From NCBI RefSeq assembly GCF_000266945.1, contig NC_018025.1, forward strand, positions 1,984,001-2,048,000: 64,000 bases of DNA, given 5' to 3'. The notes beneath the pieces were generated by a model, which saw only the letters and a list, made by a program, of their open reading frames with translations, had not been told where the DNA came from and searched no databases. Numbering within the stretch: the stretch's first letter is position 1; each line of letters starts with the position of its first letter. Below are positions 52,541-60,047 of the stretch, one piece after another. The translations under genes and the position numbers were made by a program. The DNA is from Desulfomonile tiedjei DSM 6799 (GTDB taxonomy: Bacteria; Desulfobacterota; Desulfomonilia; Desulfomonilales; Desulfomonilaceae).

Positions 52541-53047
52541 TCAACGTGGCCCCATTCTTCTCATATTGCATCCGGAACTGTATTGATCGAGCTTCTTTTT
52601 GATTCTATCCCTGTGTTTAGTCGTTGCCTGTACAAGATTTCCCAATGCCCGAAGATGTCGAGGATTATTCGCTTTCACGACGTCAAGATAGTCCAATTCA
52701 ATAATGGTTCTTTCAAAATGATATGCTATCAACAGAGCGCCATACATGGTCAAGGTCCCGGATGCGAGTTTCTGTTGATCTGCGTGTATGCGGGAGAGAA
52801 TCGTGCGAACTGCAGACATGGGAAACTGCTGTCCAACATCGAACTGTTCGGGCTTGCGAGATACCATTTCGGAAAGCTTGAGAATCACGTCAGCGTGCAA
52901 GAATTCCTCGTGTGAAAGTTTCGTCCAGAGTTCCGACTCTCCGTCAAACGCTTCGGCGCAACTCGCGTAAAAGTATCCGATCGCTTTTTCAACCTCAGCC
53001 ATAAGTTCAAAGAGACGAACAATGTCCTGAATCTCTTGTTCCCGCAT
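52541..53047 (-). CDS. Ferritin-like (rubrerythrin-type) diiron protein
   Basis: 168 residues from ATG 53047 (GAGGGG upstream; the frame opens at TTG 53065). A four-helix pattern with carboxylate motifs AEVEKAIGYFY (Glu, about 17-27) and KLSHEEFLHADVI (EExxHA, about 43-55), then a second helix pair with HFERTIIELDYL (about 110-121). This is the arrangement of ferritin-like domains that bind two irons, as in rubrerythrin. The rubredoxin tail is absent. A role in peroxide or iron handling is probable but not shown. It is transcribed in the same direction as the MBL hydrolase, 160 bases upstream. Confidence 0.65.
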   Translation of the reverse strand: MREQEIQDIVRLFELMAEVEKAIGYFYASCAEAFDGESELWTKLSHEEFLHADVILKLSEMVSRKPEQFDVGQQFPMSAVRTILSRIHADQQKLASGTLTMYGALLIAYHFERTIIELDYLDVVKANNPRHLRALGNLVQATTKHRDRIKKKLDQYSSGCNMRRMGPR

Positions 53048-53209
53048 AAAGTAGTAACCCCTCAATTGTGCAGCTCCGGATCAAATCCTCTAAGACGAGC
53101 AGCATTAGCTTATCAGCTTTGCCGCTCTCACTATAGAAAATTTGCAGTGAAATACAATCCAAGAAAAAAGTCACACGCCATTTTGTTTGAAGATGTGTGG
53201 ATGACTCAT

Positions 53210-53506
53210 ACTGATTCGCTTTTCTTTTCATAATCCGAGAGGCTGGAGGCATCCTTCGCTCCGGATGACGCAGCCGCCTAATCACTGCGCTCATACCGAT
53301 GTGCTTTCATAGAGGGAATATTGAGACACCTGTTATTTGCCGGTCCCGGCATGCCTCCTTCGCTACGAACGGCACGGCCTGACTTCGCTTCGGAGGCATG
53401 CCGGGACCGGGCTTGCTCCCGCCGGTGGCGGGATTACTTATTTGAACGCACATTGGTATCAGGACACCCCAGCCTTCGCTATCTTATGTGCATAACTGCG
53501 AAATGG
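53210..53506. repeat. 128-bp intergenic repeat, copy 3, split by a MITE
   Basis: Left part CTGATTCGCTTTTCTTTTCA to CACTGCGCTCA, right part CAGGACACCCCAGCCTTCGC to GCGAAATGG; joined, they match the uninterrupted copies at 51355-51480 and 57774-57903. Confidence 0.8.
53294..53458. mobile_element. MITE with TACCRATGTGC ends and long internal palindrome
   Basis: 165-bp element: ends TACCGATGTGC and GCACATTGGTA are inverted repeats with one mismatch, flanked by TCA on both sides (53291-53293, 53459-53461). Inside, a perfect 19-bp inverted repeat (53340-53358 with 53392-53410) surrounds a 33-base loop. No coding capacity. Confidence 0.75.
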
Positions 53507-53538
53507 TTCTCAATACATTTTTTTCCGCGTACCTAGAA

Positions 53539-54585
53539 TCAGATTACCACGTTCCAACCAAGAGGAGTGCCTCGCTCAAGGTCAGTGGCAGCGCGGCGTC
53601 CCAGAATTTCCGGCAGATATTTGGGGGCGAGTCCGTGAGCCGGTCGGATGGAACGCACGTTTTGCTCAGTGAAAGTGTCACCTGCTTTCATATCTTCAAC
53701 AACGAAGAGAGATCTTCGAAATACTCTGCTTTCCAATTCTTTCCCGTTTACATCATAACTGATTCTGCCCAGTGCCTTTTCTGCGGTTTGCACGGCATCG
53801 ACCATTGCCTTGAACTCATGGGGCTCGAGAGAGAATGCTCGATCTGCTCCTCCGAGATTTCTCGAAAGCGTGAAATGCTTCTCAATGATGGACGCTCCCA
53901 GAGCCACAGCAGTCACGGGAGGAGCAAGCTCGAGTGAATGATCCGACAAGCCCACCGGCACGTGAAACGCTTCAGCCAAATGCGGGATGGTGCGAAGATT
54001 CATTTCTTCCGGAGGAGCAGGGTAGGCGCTGGTACATTTGAGCAGAGCCATTTGCACGTTCCCTGCTGCACGAAGAACACGGACAGCCTCATCTATTTCC
54101 GCCAAAGTAGCCATTCCTGTGGACATGAACACCGGCTTCCCTGTTGCCGCGATTCCTGCGAGCAAAGGATGATCCACCAGTTCAAAGGAAGCCACTTTGT
54201 AGCAGGGCACATTCAGCTTTTCCAGGAAATCCACTGCTGTCAGATCGAAAGGCGTTGAAAAAAACACCAACCCCATTTCTTCGGCACAACGTTTCAGTTG
54301 GGGATGCCATTCCCACGGAGTGCACGCTTCTCCGTAAAGATCATAGAGGCTTCTTCCTTCCCATGATGTTCCTTTGATCTGAAAATAGTCTTTGTTGCTG
54401 TCAATGGTCATTGTATCCGGTGAATAGGTCTGCACCTTGACAGCATCAGCTCCCGCCTTGCGAGCTTCCTCAATGAGTCGTAATGCAGTATCAAGACTCC
54501 CGCAATGATTTGCCGATAATTCCGCTACGATGAAGACCTGTCGGTCTGTTCCTATGGAACGATCATTCACATTGAGATGGTACAT
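53539..54585 (-). CDS. pseI: NeuB-family sialic/pseudaminic acid synthase (PseI-like)
   Basis: 348 residues from ATG 54585 (GAGG seven bases before). The NeuB barrel shows FIVAELSANHCGSLDTALRL, ADAVKVQTYSPDTMT, GLVFFSTPFD, KVASFELVDHPLL, LLKCTSAYPAP, VGLSDHSLE and EKHFTLSR; a C-terminal SAF (antifreeze-like) domain covers about 285-348. TIDSNKDYFQIKGTSWEGR and LYDLYGEACTPWEWH are typical of pseudaminic acid synthase PseI rather than NeuB. It condenses phosphoenolpyruvate with a 6-deoxy amino sugar. It overlaps the preceding wbqC-like gene by 23 bases. The other pse genes are not in the window. Confidence 0.87.
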   Translation of the reverse strand: MYHLNVNDRSIGTDRQVFIVAELSANHCGSLDTALRLIEEARKAGADAVKVQTYSPDTMTIDSNKDYFQIKGTSWEGRSLYDLYGEACTPWEWHPQLKRCAEEMGLVFFSTPFDLTAVDFLEKLNVPCYKVASFELVDHPLLAGIAATGKPVFMSTGMATLAEIDEAVRVLRAAGNVQMALLKCTSAYPAPPEEMNLRTIPHLAEAFHVPVGLSDHSLELAPPVTAVALGASIIEKHFTLSRNLGGADRAFSLEPHEFKAMVDAVQTAEKALGRISYDVNGKELESRVFRRSLFVVEDMKAGDTFTEQNVRSIRPAHGLAPKYLPEILGRRAATDLERGTPLGWNVVI

Positions 54586-55405
54586 TGCCTGACCTCGATA
54601 ATGCTTCTTCGATGCTGAAGGAATTCTTGCGACCCGATCTGATAATTTCAAGGGAACGTTCACCTTCGTTGAACAACAGATCGATGACTGAAGCATACGG
54701 AATAAAAGGCTTGAACAGTTGCCTGTACTCAGGATGCTCATAGTGGTGAATCAAAAGCTTCACACCATGTTCATCGAAAATTCCGTATTCCTGGGACAGA
54801 TAGGCCAGCGATCCGAACGTGGAGAGATACGTCCTTGCGCAGACTCGCTTACAAAGATCGACCAGGAGATGGGAACGTTCGCCGGTGACACCCAATTCGG
54901 ATGCCAGCACCAACGTAGTTTTGATGCCAAGTATCTTTGCCACCCACGTGACAAGTTCGATGTTCAGCCGACAGAGAGATTTCTCCGGTGCACTCAAGAG
55001 GTCGCGGAAATCCGGGAAAAAAGTGGCAAAATGACGTGTTCTTGCATAATTAAGTTCAATTGAACGAATATGATCCTTGGGAAAAGCCGGTGATCTGATC
55101 ACTTCCACTTCTGAAATATACTGTTTGGGGATTCCTTTATTCCGAACGGGAACCGTCAACCATTCCAAACCTCGGGACGTCTTCACACGGTTTCTCTGCT
55201 GCCACGATTGTTTGGAAAAGAGAACATTATCGAGAAATACAAACACGGAGCACTGGTCCATAAGGTCGAAGTAGCCCAGCCACGGAAGGTACGTCGGTTG
55301 CATCACAACACAGGTGATCTCATCGTTCACAGATGTTCTCCCGTCTGACAGAAGAGAAATCGGGGAGCAATCGTTTTGTTTGGAGACAGATATAACGATT
55401 GCCAA
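54563..55405 (-). CDS. WbqC-family protein
   Basis: 280 residues. The family signature is clear: CVVMQPTYLPWLGYFDLM (about 31-48), VFLDNVLFSKQSWQQRNRVK and WLTVPVRNKGIP. WbqC-like proteins occur in O-antigen and pseudaminic acid clusters and are thought to act in modification of surface sugars or their carriers; the reaction is unknown. Its 3' end overlaps the 5' end of the PseI gene, which argues for coupled translation and a shared pathway. The N-terminal 30 residues before the signature are poor; a start at a later codon is possible. Confidence 0.85.
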   Translation of the reverse strand: MAIVISVSKQNDCSPISLLSDGRTSVNDEITCVVMQPTYLPWLGYFDLMDQCSVFVFLDNVLFSKQSWQQRNRVKTSRGLEWLTVPVRNKGIPKQYISEVEVIRSPAFPKDHIRSIELNYARTRHFATFFPDFRDLLSAPEKSLCRLNIELVTWVAKILGIKTTLVLASELGVTGERSHLLVDLCKRVCARTYLSTFGSLAYLSQEYGIFDEHGVKLLIHHYEHPEYRQLFKPFIPYASVIDLLFNEGERSLEIIRSGRKNSFSIEEALSRSGNVPSQCE

Positions 55406-55798
55406 AAATAACGATCAGAACTCGGTCCGGGTAGTCCGTCGAAAACCCTCAGCCCCCCTAAAAAAGAGGGGTAAAGGAACTGTACTCCCCGTAAACGTTA
55501 AAATAAGGGCATCCGCTCTCAACTTTCCTGGTAGGGGTCGGCGTCTCTGCCGACCTATGTTGATGGAACGAATCCACCATTTACAACAAATTTGATGATT
55601 GTCATTACGAGGAGCGAAGCGACGTGGCAATCTCCCGATTTGTGCCTGTACCTTCAGGAGATTGCTTCGCTTTGCTCGCAATGACAGCCATCAAACGCTC
55701 TGGAATCAATGATGCGGTTCGCTTCGCTCCACCAGCATCCTTCGCGTTCGAACCCCGTCTCAAGATCGCATCCGAAAAATAACTTCTTACAATAGGTT
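55406..55798. other. Repeat-rich gap: GTAGGGGT hairpin and TGTCATT-type repeat
   Basis: Holds CCCCCCTAAAAAAGAGGGG (near 55452), the hairpin GTAGGGGTCGGCGTCTCTGCC (55531-55555) and the repeat described at 55600-55686. No gene is supported. Confidence 0.6.
55600..55686. repeat. Inverted repeat of the TGTCATTNCGAG...GAGATTGC type
   Basis: TGTCATTACGAGGAGCGAAG... GGCAATCTCC at the left and GGAGATTGCTTCGC...GCAATGACA at the right form an imperfect 35-bp inverted repeat over 87 bases. This type of intergenic repeat recurs in many unrelated bacterial genomes. Confidence 0.8.
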
Positions 55799-57772
55799 TT
55801 ACTCGCATTCCGGAATGACACGCGGTGAGATCACCTGGAAAATCTTCCGACACGATGATTGATAAACGAGTTTCAAATGCGGGTTTTCCCTCAAATTGCC
55901 CGCTTCGCCCCAGTAAAGGTCCGAAACCAGGATGTAGTCGCACTCCGTTTGGCCTAACGTTCTCCAGATTCGGCCGTCATACCAGCCAATGACTTTTTTG
56001 ACGAAATCGAAATCTACACGGCGGCCGTCCTTTTCAGCGAGAGGAACGCCATCGAGGCTTCCAATGAACGGCCAGTATACAAGACCGTACACAAACATTG
56101 CGCTCTCAAACGCAACCCGATCGAAAGATTGCGGGCGGCTCATTCCGTAGAGCGGCCAATATCGAATGAGATCCGAAGCATGCGCAACCGATTCATTCAC
56201 GAGTCTTTTCAGCCGGGAGTCCGGCAAGCCAAGCATATTCCATGCTTTCAAATATCGAGCGACTTCCTCGGCCGGACTCCTATTATCCACGATCAAATGC
56301 CCGAAGAACAAGTAATTATCAGTGTACATGGGGATCAAATTAACATCGTCCCAATCCATTGCCAGGACGACTGAACCCTTTGGGCTGTTTTCTCGTAACC
56401 ATTGGTATGCTCCGTATTGTCCATCTTCGAGATAATGACTTGAATCCTGAAGATTTTTCCATGCAAATTGGGAAAATCCCACGAGCGGAACGACAATGAC
56501 CAGAAGAATCGATAAGACGGAAACGGCTCTCTTAAGTCGATTTTTCCACAGAGCAGATCCAATCCATTGCTCAGACGATCGACTAAGCCATCCGATGAAG
56601 GCTGCTGCAACAAAACATAGCCATACCAGGGAATGAGCCCTGTACAAAAGCCGGTACGAGACCAACGAGTTGCTCGCGAAAAGATCGAGAATAACAAACA
56701 CGAGCCCGATCGATCCAAGTACGATCAGCCAACGGCGCAATTCCCGATTACTTCCTGCAGCATAGAGAGACACAGCGATTATCAAAGCGTATTTCACAAA
56801 AAGGAACAGAGCGTCGAAAAATGTAGCACCCTCCCGCAGTTCCGAAAAGGAGATATTCCAGATAGAGCCGAATGAGTTCGTGTCGCTTGAATAGCTGAGA
56901 ACAAGATTCGGATAATTCATCAGCGCCAGTGCTGCCAAGATACTCAGTCCCAAACCGAAGAACTCGAATCCCTTTCGCGGTTCTTTTTCAAGGAAGAACA
57001 TCGCTGTCAGTCCAGCGAGTATCAAGTACCCCACAATGGTCTGCGGAGGATAATTGAAGGCCAGCGCAACAGATAAGATGAGAGCAAGGAAAAATGCCCA
57101 CCATGTCTGCCGCCGCTCCAGGGTAACGAAACTCCACATGGTTGCGAGAAAGACGCAGCTCGACACAGAGGTGACAAGAAACCTGAAATTAGTGCTGTAA
57201 TCGTACTCGTTTACCGTGAGAATAACAGCCCAATATCCGAGGAATACCTTGAGCGGTTTCATGATTTCAGGGGAGGACGTAAAGATGTACCATGACGGCA
57301 AATAGAAGAGAACATATAATGCCGCAAACACGCATACTCTTGGATTGTCCAAGAAGAGCCGCAGTAATAAATAGCACAGGAGAAAGATAATCCCCGGGAA
57401 AATGCAGCGGCTAATGACGATGGAGACACGCCTATCCGATGCGATCCAGGAGGGGACCGCTGCAAGCGCAGTCGACACAACCTTCAATAATTCTATGGAA
57501 CCTCGTTGTGACTTCTCTTTTGCTGTGGGACTTCCACTCAGGAGGTTTCCTTTGACGGCTCCCATGACCAGAGCCCCGTACTGATACGTATCACCCGAAC
57601 GGAAACGCTGCGAATTAACAGGGGTCCAGACGTGACCGTCAACGGGCCTCATTATGGGGGCCAACTCCGGTAATGCGGAGACAAAAACGCAGAACAGAAA
57701 TCCGATCAAAGCGGCTAGAGGAATGCGATCGATAATAGTGTGTATTTTTCCGGGCACCTGAAAATCAGTCAT
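55799..57772 (-). CDS. Polytopic membrane protein, probable glycosyltransferase or polysaccharide-related
   Basis: 657 residues with about 11-13 hydrophobic helices spread over residues 18-420 (for example ALIGFLFCVFVSALPELAP, GIIFLLCYLLLRLF, FLVTSVSSCVFLATMWSFV, VLSILLVIVVPLVGF) and a soluble C-terminal 200 residues (SHYLEDGQYGAYQWLRENSP, AMDWDDVNLIPMYTDNY). The layout resembles GT-C type glycosyltransferases, in which a membrane bundle precedes a periplasmic domain, but no catalytic loop can be identified. Neighbours on the same strand (WbqC, PseI, radical SAM) suggest surface glycan assembly. Confidence 0.7.
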   Translation of the reverse strand: MTDFQVPGKIHTIIDRIPLAALIGFLFCVFVSALPELAPIMRPVDGHVWTPVNSQRFRSGDTYQYGALVMGAVKGNLLSGSPTAKEKSQRGSIELLKVVSTALAAVPSWIASDRRVSIVISRCIFPGIIFLLCYLLLRLFLDNPRVCVFAALYVLFYLPSWYIFTSSPEIMKPLKVFLGYWAVILTVNEYDYSTNFRFLVTSVSSCVFLATMWSFVTLERRQTWWAFFLALILSVALAFNYPPQTIVGYLILAGLTAMFFLEKEPRKGFEFFGLGLSILAALALMNYPNLVLSYSSDTNSFGSIWNISFSELREGATFFDALFLFVKYALIIAVSLYAAGSNRELRRWLIVLGSIGLVFVILDLFASNSLVSYRLLYRAHSLVWLCFVAAAFIGWLSRSSEQWIGSALWKNRLKRAVSVLSILLVIVVPLVGFSQFAWKNLQDSSHYLEDGQYGAYQWLRENSPKGSVVLAMDWDDVNLIPMYTDNYLFFGHLIVDNRSPAEEVARYLKAWNMLGLPDSRLKRLVNESVAHASDLIRYWPLYGMSRPQSFDRVAFESAMFVYGLVYWPFIGSLDGVPLAEKDGRRVDFDFVKKVIGWYDGRIWRTLGQTECDYILVSDLYWGEAGNLRENPHLKLVYQSSCRKIFQVISPRVIPECE

Positions 57773-57773
57773 A

Positions 57774-57903
57774 TCGATTCGCTTTTCTTGTCATAATCTG
57801 GGAGGCTGGAGGTATCCTTCGCTCCGGACGACGCAAAGCCGTCTAATCACTCCGCTCAGAACACCTCAGCCTTCGCCATCTTATATGCATAATTGCGAAA
57901 TGG
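57774..57903. repeat. 128-bp intergenic repeat, copy 4
   Basis: Uninterrupted copy from TCGATTCGCTTTTCTTGTCA to AATTGCGAAATGGT, immediately upstream of the membrane-protein start. Almost identical to 51355-51480. Confidence 0.85.
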
Positions 57904-57926
57904 TATCATGGGATGCAGACCGCAAA

Positions 57927-59153
57927 TCAAAGCGATTGAACGATTGCGACTATGGATCTGAAGTCCTTTGTTTTCATGCTCTTTCCGATATCATGAAGAG
58001 CATTCTGCAGATATGCGGGATGCTTTCTCACTATCAGGAAGAAATACCCGAAAATGGCATTCAACAAATCCGAGAGTCTCGGATCGACAAGATAACAGGT
58101 GTTGCACGCGGGAGGCAGCTCCTGTGCCAAGCCCTCGAATGAAGCGTTTCTCATCTTTCCGAGAATTGAATTGTTGTAAGCCGATTCCAGATCTTCATGG
58201 ACAGTTCCGAAAATTAGTTCTCCATGATAATCCCTGCAACACGCGCTGATACTCCCGTCTCTCAATATGTGAAATCCGCCCCAGAGCTGATGGCACGGCA
58301 TATTTAACGAGAAATCATCCAAATAGTTTTTTTCGAGAAAATACTCGTTTTGAGGCGCAAGTGAATTGATGAACCCGAACGAGAAATTTTCCGGGCCGGT
58401 CAGATAGGAAAAAACGAGGGGAATGAACGCGAGTTCGTGAAAATTGTCCTGTGACACAATGCTATGCACCGATACCGGAAAAGGCGATGAACTCGCAGCA
58501 TTTCTCTTGGAGAAAGCCAGCAGAGATCGTTGGAACTGTTCCCATTTTCCACCGCACCGAATTTTTTCGTACGTGGGTTTGCTTGCAGCATCGATGGAAG
58601 GACGAATACTGACGATAACATCCCGAAATTCGAAGATGGTGTCGAGCTGCTTTTCACCCAGCAAGAAGTTCGACGAAAGAAAGCCCACACGGAGCTTCTT
58701 CTTACGCAATATTTTCAGGTAGTCCGCGAGATTCCTGTTTGCAAGCGGTTCGCCGATAGTATGGAGTGAACTGATGTTGATTCTTAATTTCGAGAGCTTG
58801 TCCGTAATAGATTCGAAAAGATCCGGATCCATAAGACCTTTGGGTCTGGTGGAGAGTGACGTCCGGCACATGGCACAATCGATGTTGCAGGTATTGTTGA
58901 TCTCCAGCACAATTTCCCGGGGCACAGGGATCGGCTTTGTCGGATCGCCCAGAGGGACTGTCTGCTTCAGATATTCCCGGAGATTCAGGTTTTCGAGACT
59001 TTCTATAATATCCGCAATCCTGTTGAGGTTTGCCTGCTTTCTCGTGTTGTATCGGGCATAGTATCGATACCATCGAGTAAAGTAGAATCTTTCTTTGACA
59101 GGTCTCGGGACGATTTTTTTTATCAGTTGCAGCAAGCCGTTCCCCATTCTCAT
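57927..59153 (-). CDS. Radical SAM protein with SPASM/twitch-like C-terminus
   Basis: 408 residues. The Fe4S4 motif is CNIDCAMC (C-x3-C-x2-C, about 92-99), followed by a TIM-barrel pattern with SSLHTIGEPLAN and LRVGFLSSNFLLG. The C-terminal part has CHQLWGGF, ACCRDY and CNTCYLVDP, a reduced set of SPASM-type cysteines. The N-terminal 80 residues are basic and resemble those of glycan-cluster radical SAM proteins. It may modify a sugar, lipid or peptide during envelope biosynthesis. It is upstream of the membrane protein gene on the same strand, 154 bases apart. Confidence 0.82.
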   Translation of the reverse strand: MRMGNGLLQLIKKIVPRPVKERFYFTRWYRYYARYNTRKQANLNRIADIIESLENLNLREYLKQTVPLGDPTKPIPVPREIVLEINNTCNIDCAMCRTSLSTRPKGLMDPDLFESITDKLSKLRINISSLHTIGEPLANRNLADYLKILRKKKLRVGFLSSNFLLGEKQLDTIFEFRDVIVSIRPSIDAASKPTYEKIRCGGKWEQFQRSLLAFSKRNAASSSPFPVSVHSIVSQDNFHELAFIPLVFSYLTGPENFSFGFINSLAPQNEYFLEKNYLDDFSLNMPCHQLWGGFHILRDGSISACCRDYHGELIFGTVHEDLESAYNNSILGKMRNASFEGLAQELPPACNTCYLVDPRLSDLLNAIFGYFFLIVRKHPAYLQNALHDIGKSMKTKDFRSIVAIVQSL

Positions 59154-59323
59154 GGAAATCAGGCACGAAACATGATTGATTCGATTTTGTATTGATGAAG
59201 AATAGGGGAGAGAGACTCCTGCAAAGTTATCCCTGAATGGATTATGTCGTTAGCTCAGGTTCGAATTGAAGCATCAGCCTTATCAACTGACGTGGTGGTC
59301 TTGGCATCGCGGGTACAGCCACG

Positions 59324-59408
59324 GTAGGGGCAGGTCTCGTGCCTGCCCACCCGGAATGACCGGCACGGAGGCCGGTCACTACCGGGCACCCACGAGGGAT
59401 GCCCCTAC
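59324..59408. repeat. GTAGGGGC palindromic repeat
   Basis: GTAGGGGCAGGTCTCGTGCC... GGGATGCCCCTAC with inner GACCGGCACGGAGGCCGGTC. It matches the core of MITE copy A (10085-10169) nearly base for base but has no MITE ends. The rest of 59154-59594 has no supported gene. Confidence 0.8.
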
Positions 59409-59594
59409 CTGATTCGCATTGGCCTTCATTCGCCGGACCAGGAAGGTCTTTGCCAGAAATCTTAGACTGACTCTCTGCTGAACTAAGGACACAGTCCTTC
59501 TCCGAGTTTTCTTCATAGCGTCATCGTATCACAGGCGAAACGATCGCCAAAATAGCATACGAAATTAATGGAATCCAAGCTGAATCGAATGTTC

Positions 59595-60047
59595 TCAGGA
59601 TGGCGGGTTGAGTAGAGTGCGGCAGAAATCCTGAATCGAAGCCATTACGTCAAGAAATGCGTCCAAGTCCTCTGGTTTGCGATAGAAAAGACTGGCTCCT
59701 AGTTCAAAGCTGATCCGGGCATCGCTTTCCGCGTCCGAAGTAGTCAGCACAATGACAGGAATATCTGAGGTGGCGGGGACCTTCCGTATCTCAGCCAGGA
59801 CTTCGCGTCCGTTTTTTCTCGGAAGATTCAGATCCAATATAACCAGATGCGGCTTGACGGCTTCGGCGTAATCGCCTCTCCGGAACAGGTAATTCAGCGC
59901 TTCTTCACCATGACGTGCCACACGCAGGTTGATTTTGATCTCCCACGTCAGGATTGCCTGTCGCATCATGTGAATGTCCACAGGATTGTCTTCGACCACC
60001 AGAATTTCAAGCGTGTCGGTATCCGCTTGAGGAAAATCCATGGTCAT
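59595..60047 (-). CDS. Single-domain response regulator (CheY/Rcp1-like)
   Basis: 150 residues with the receiver fold: acidic pair VVEDNPVD (about 17-24), phospho-acceptor Asp in VILDLNLPRKNGREVL (about 70), TTSDAESDA and Lys in YRKPEDLDAF. No output domain, so it works by protein contact, like the Rcp1 partner of cyanobacterial phytochrome. Its ATG overlaps the stop codon of the kinase gene (ATGA), proving a translational pair. Confidence 0.93.
   Translation of the reverse strand: MTMDFPQADTDTLEILVVEDNPVDIHMMRQAILTWEIKINLRVARHGEEALNYLFRRGDYAEAVKPHLVILDLNLPRKNGREVLAEIRKVPATSDIPVIVLTTSDAESDARISFELGASLFYRKPEDLDAFLDVMASIQDFCRTLLNPPS

Noticed and set aside
34145-53294. Small frames such as RRPERRIPSASQIMKRKAN and RHPERRMPPASRIMKRKAN
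   Set aside because: They are translations of the 128-bp repeat and not conserved proteins.
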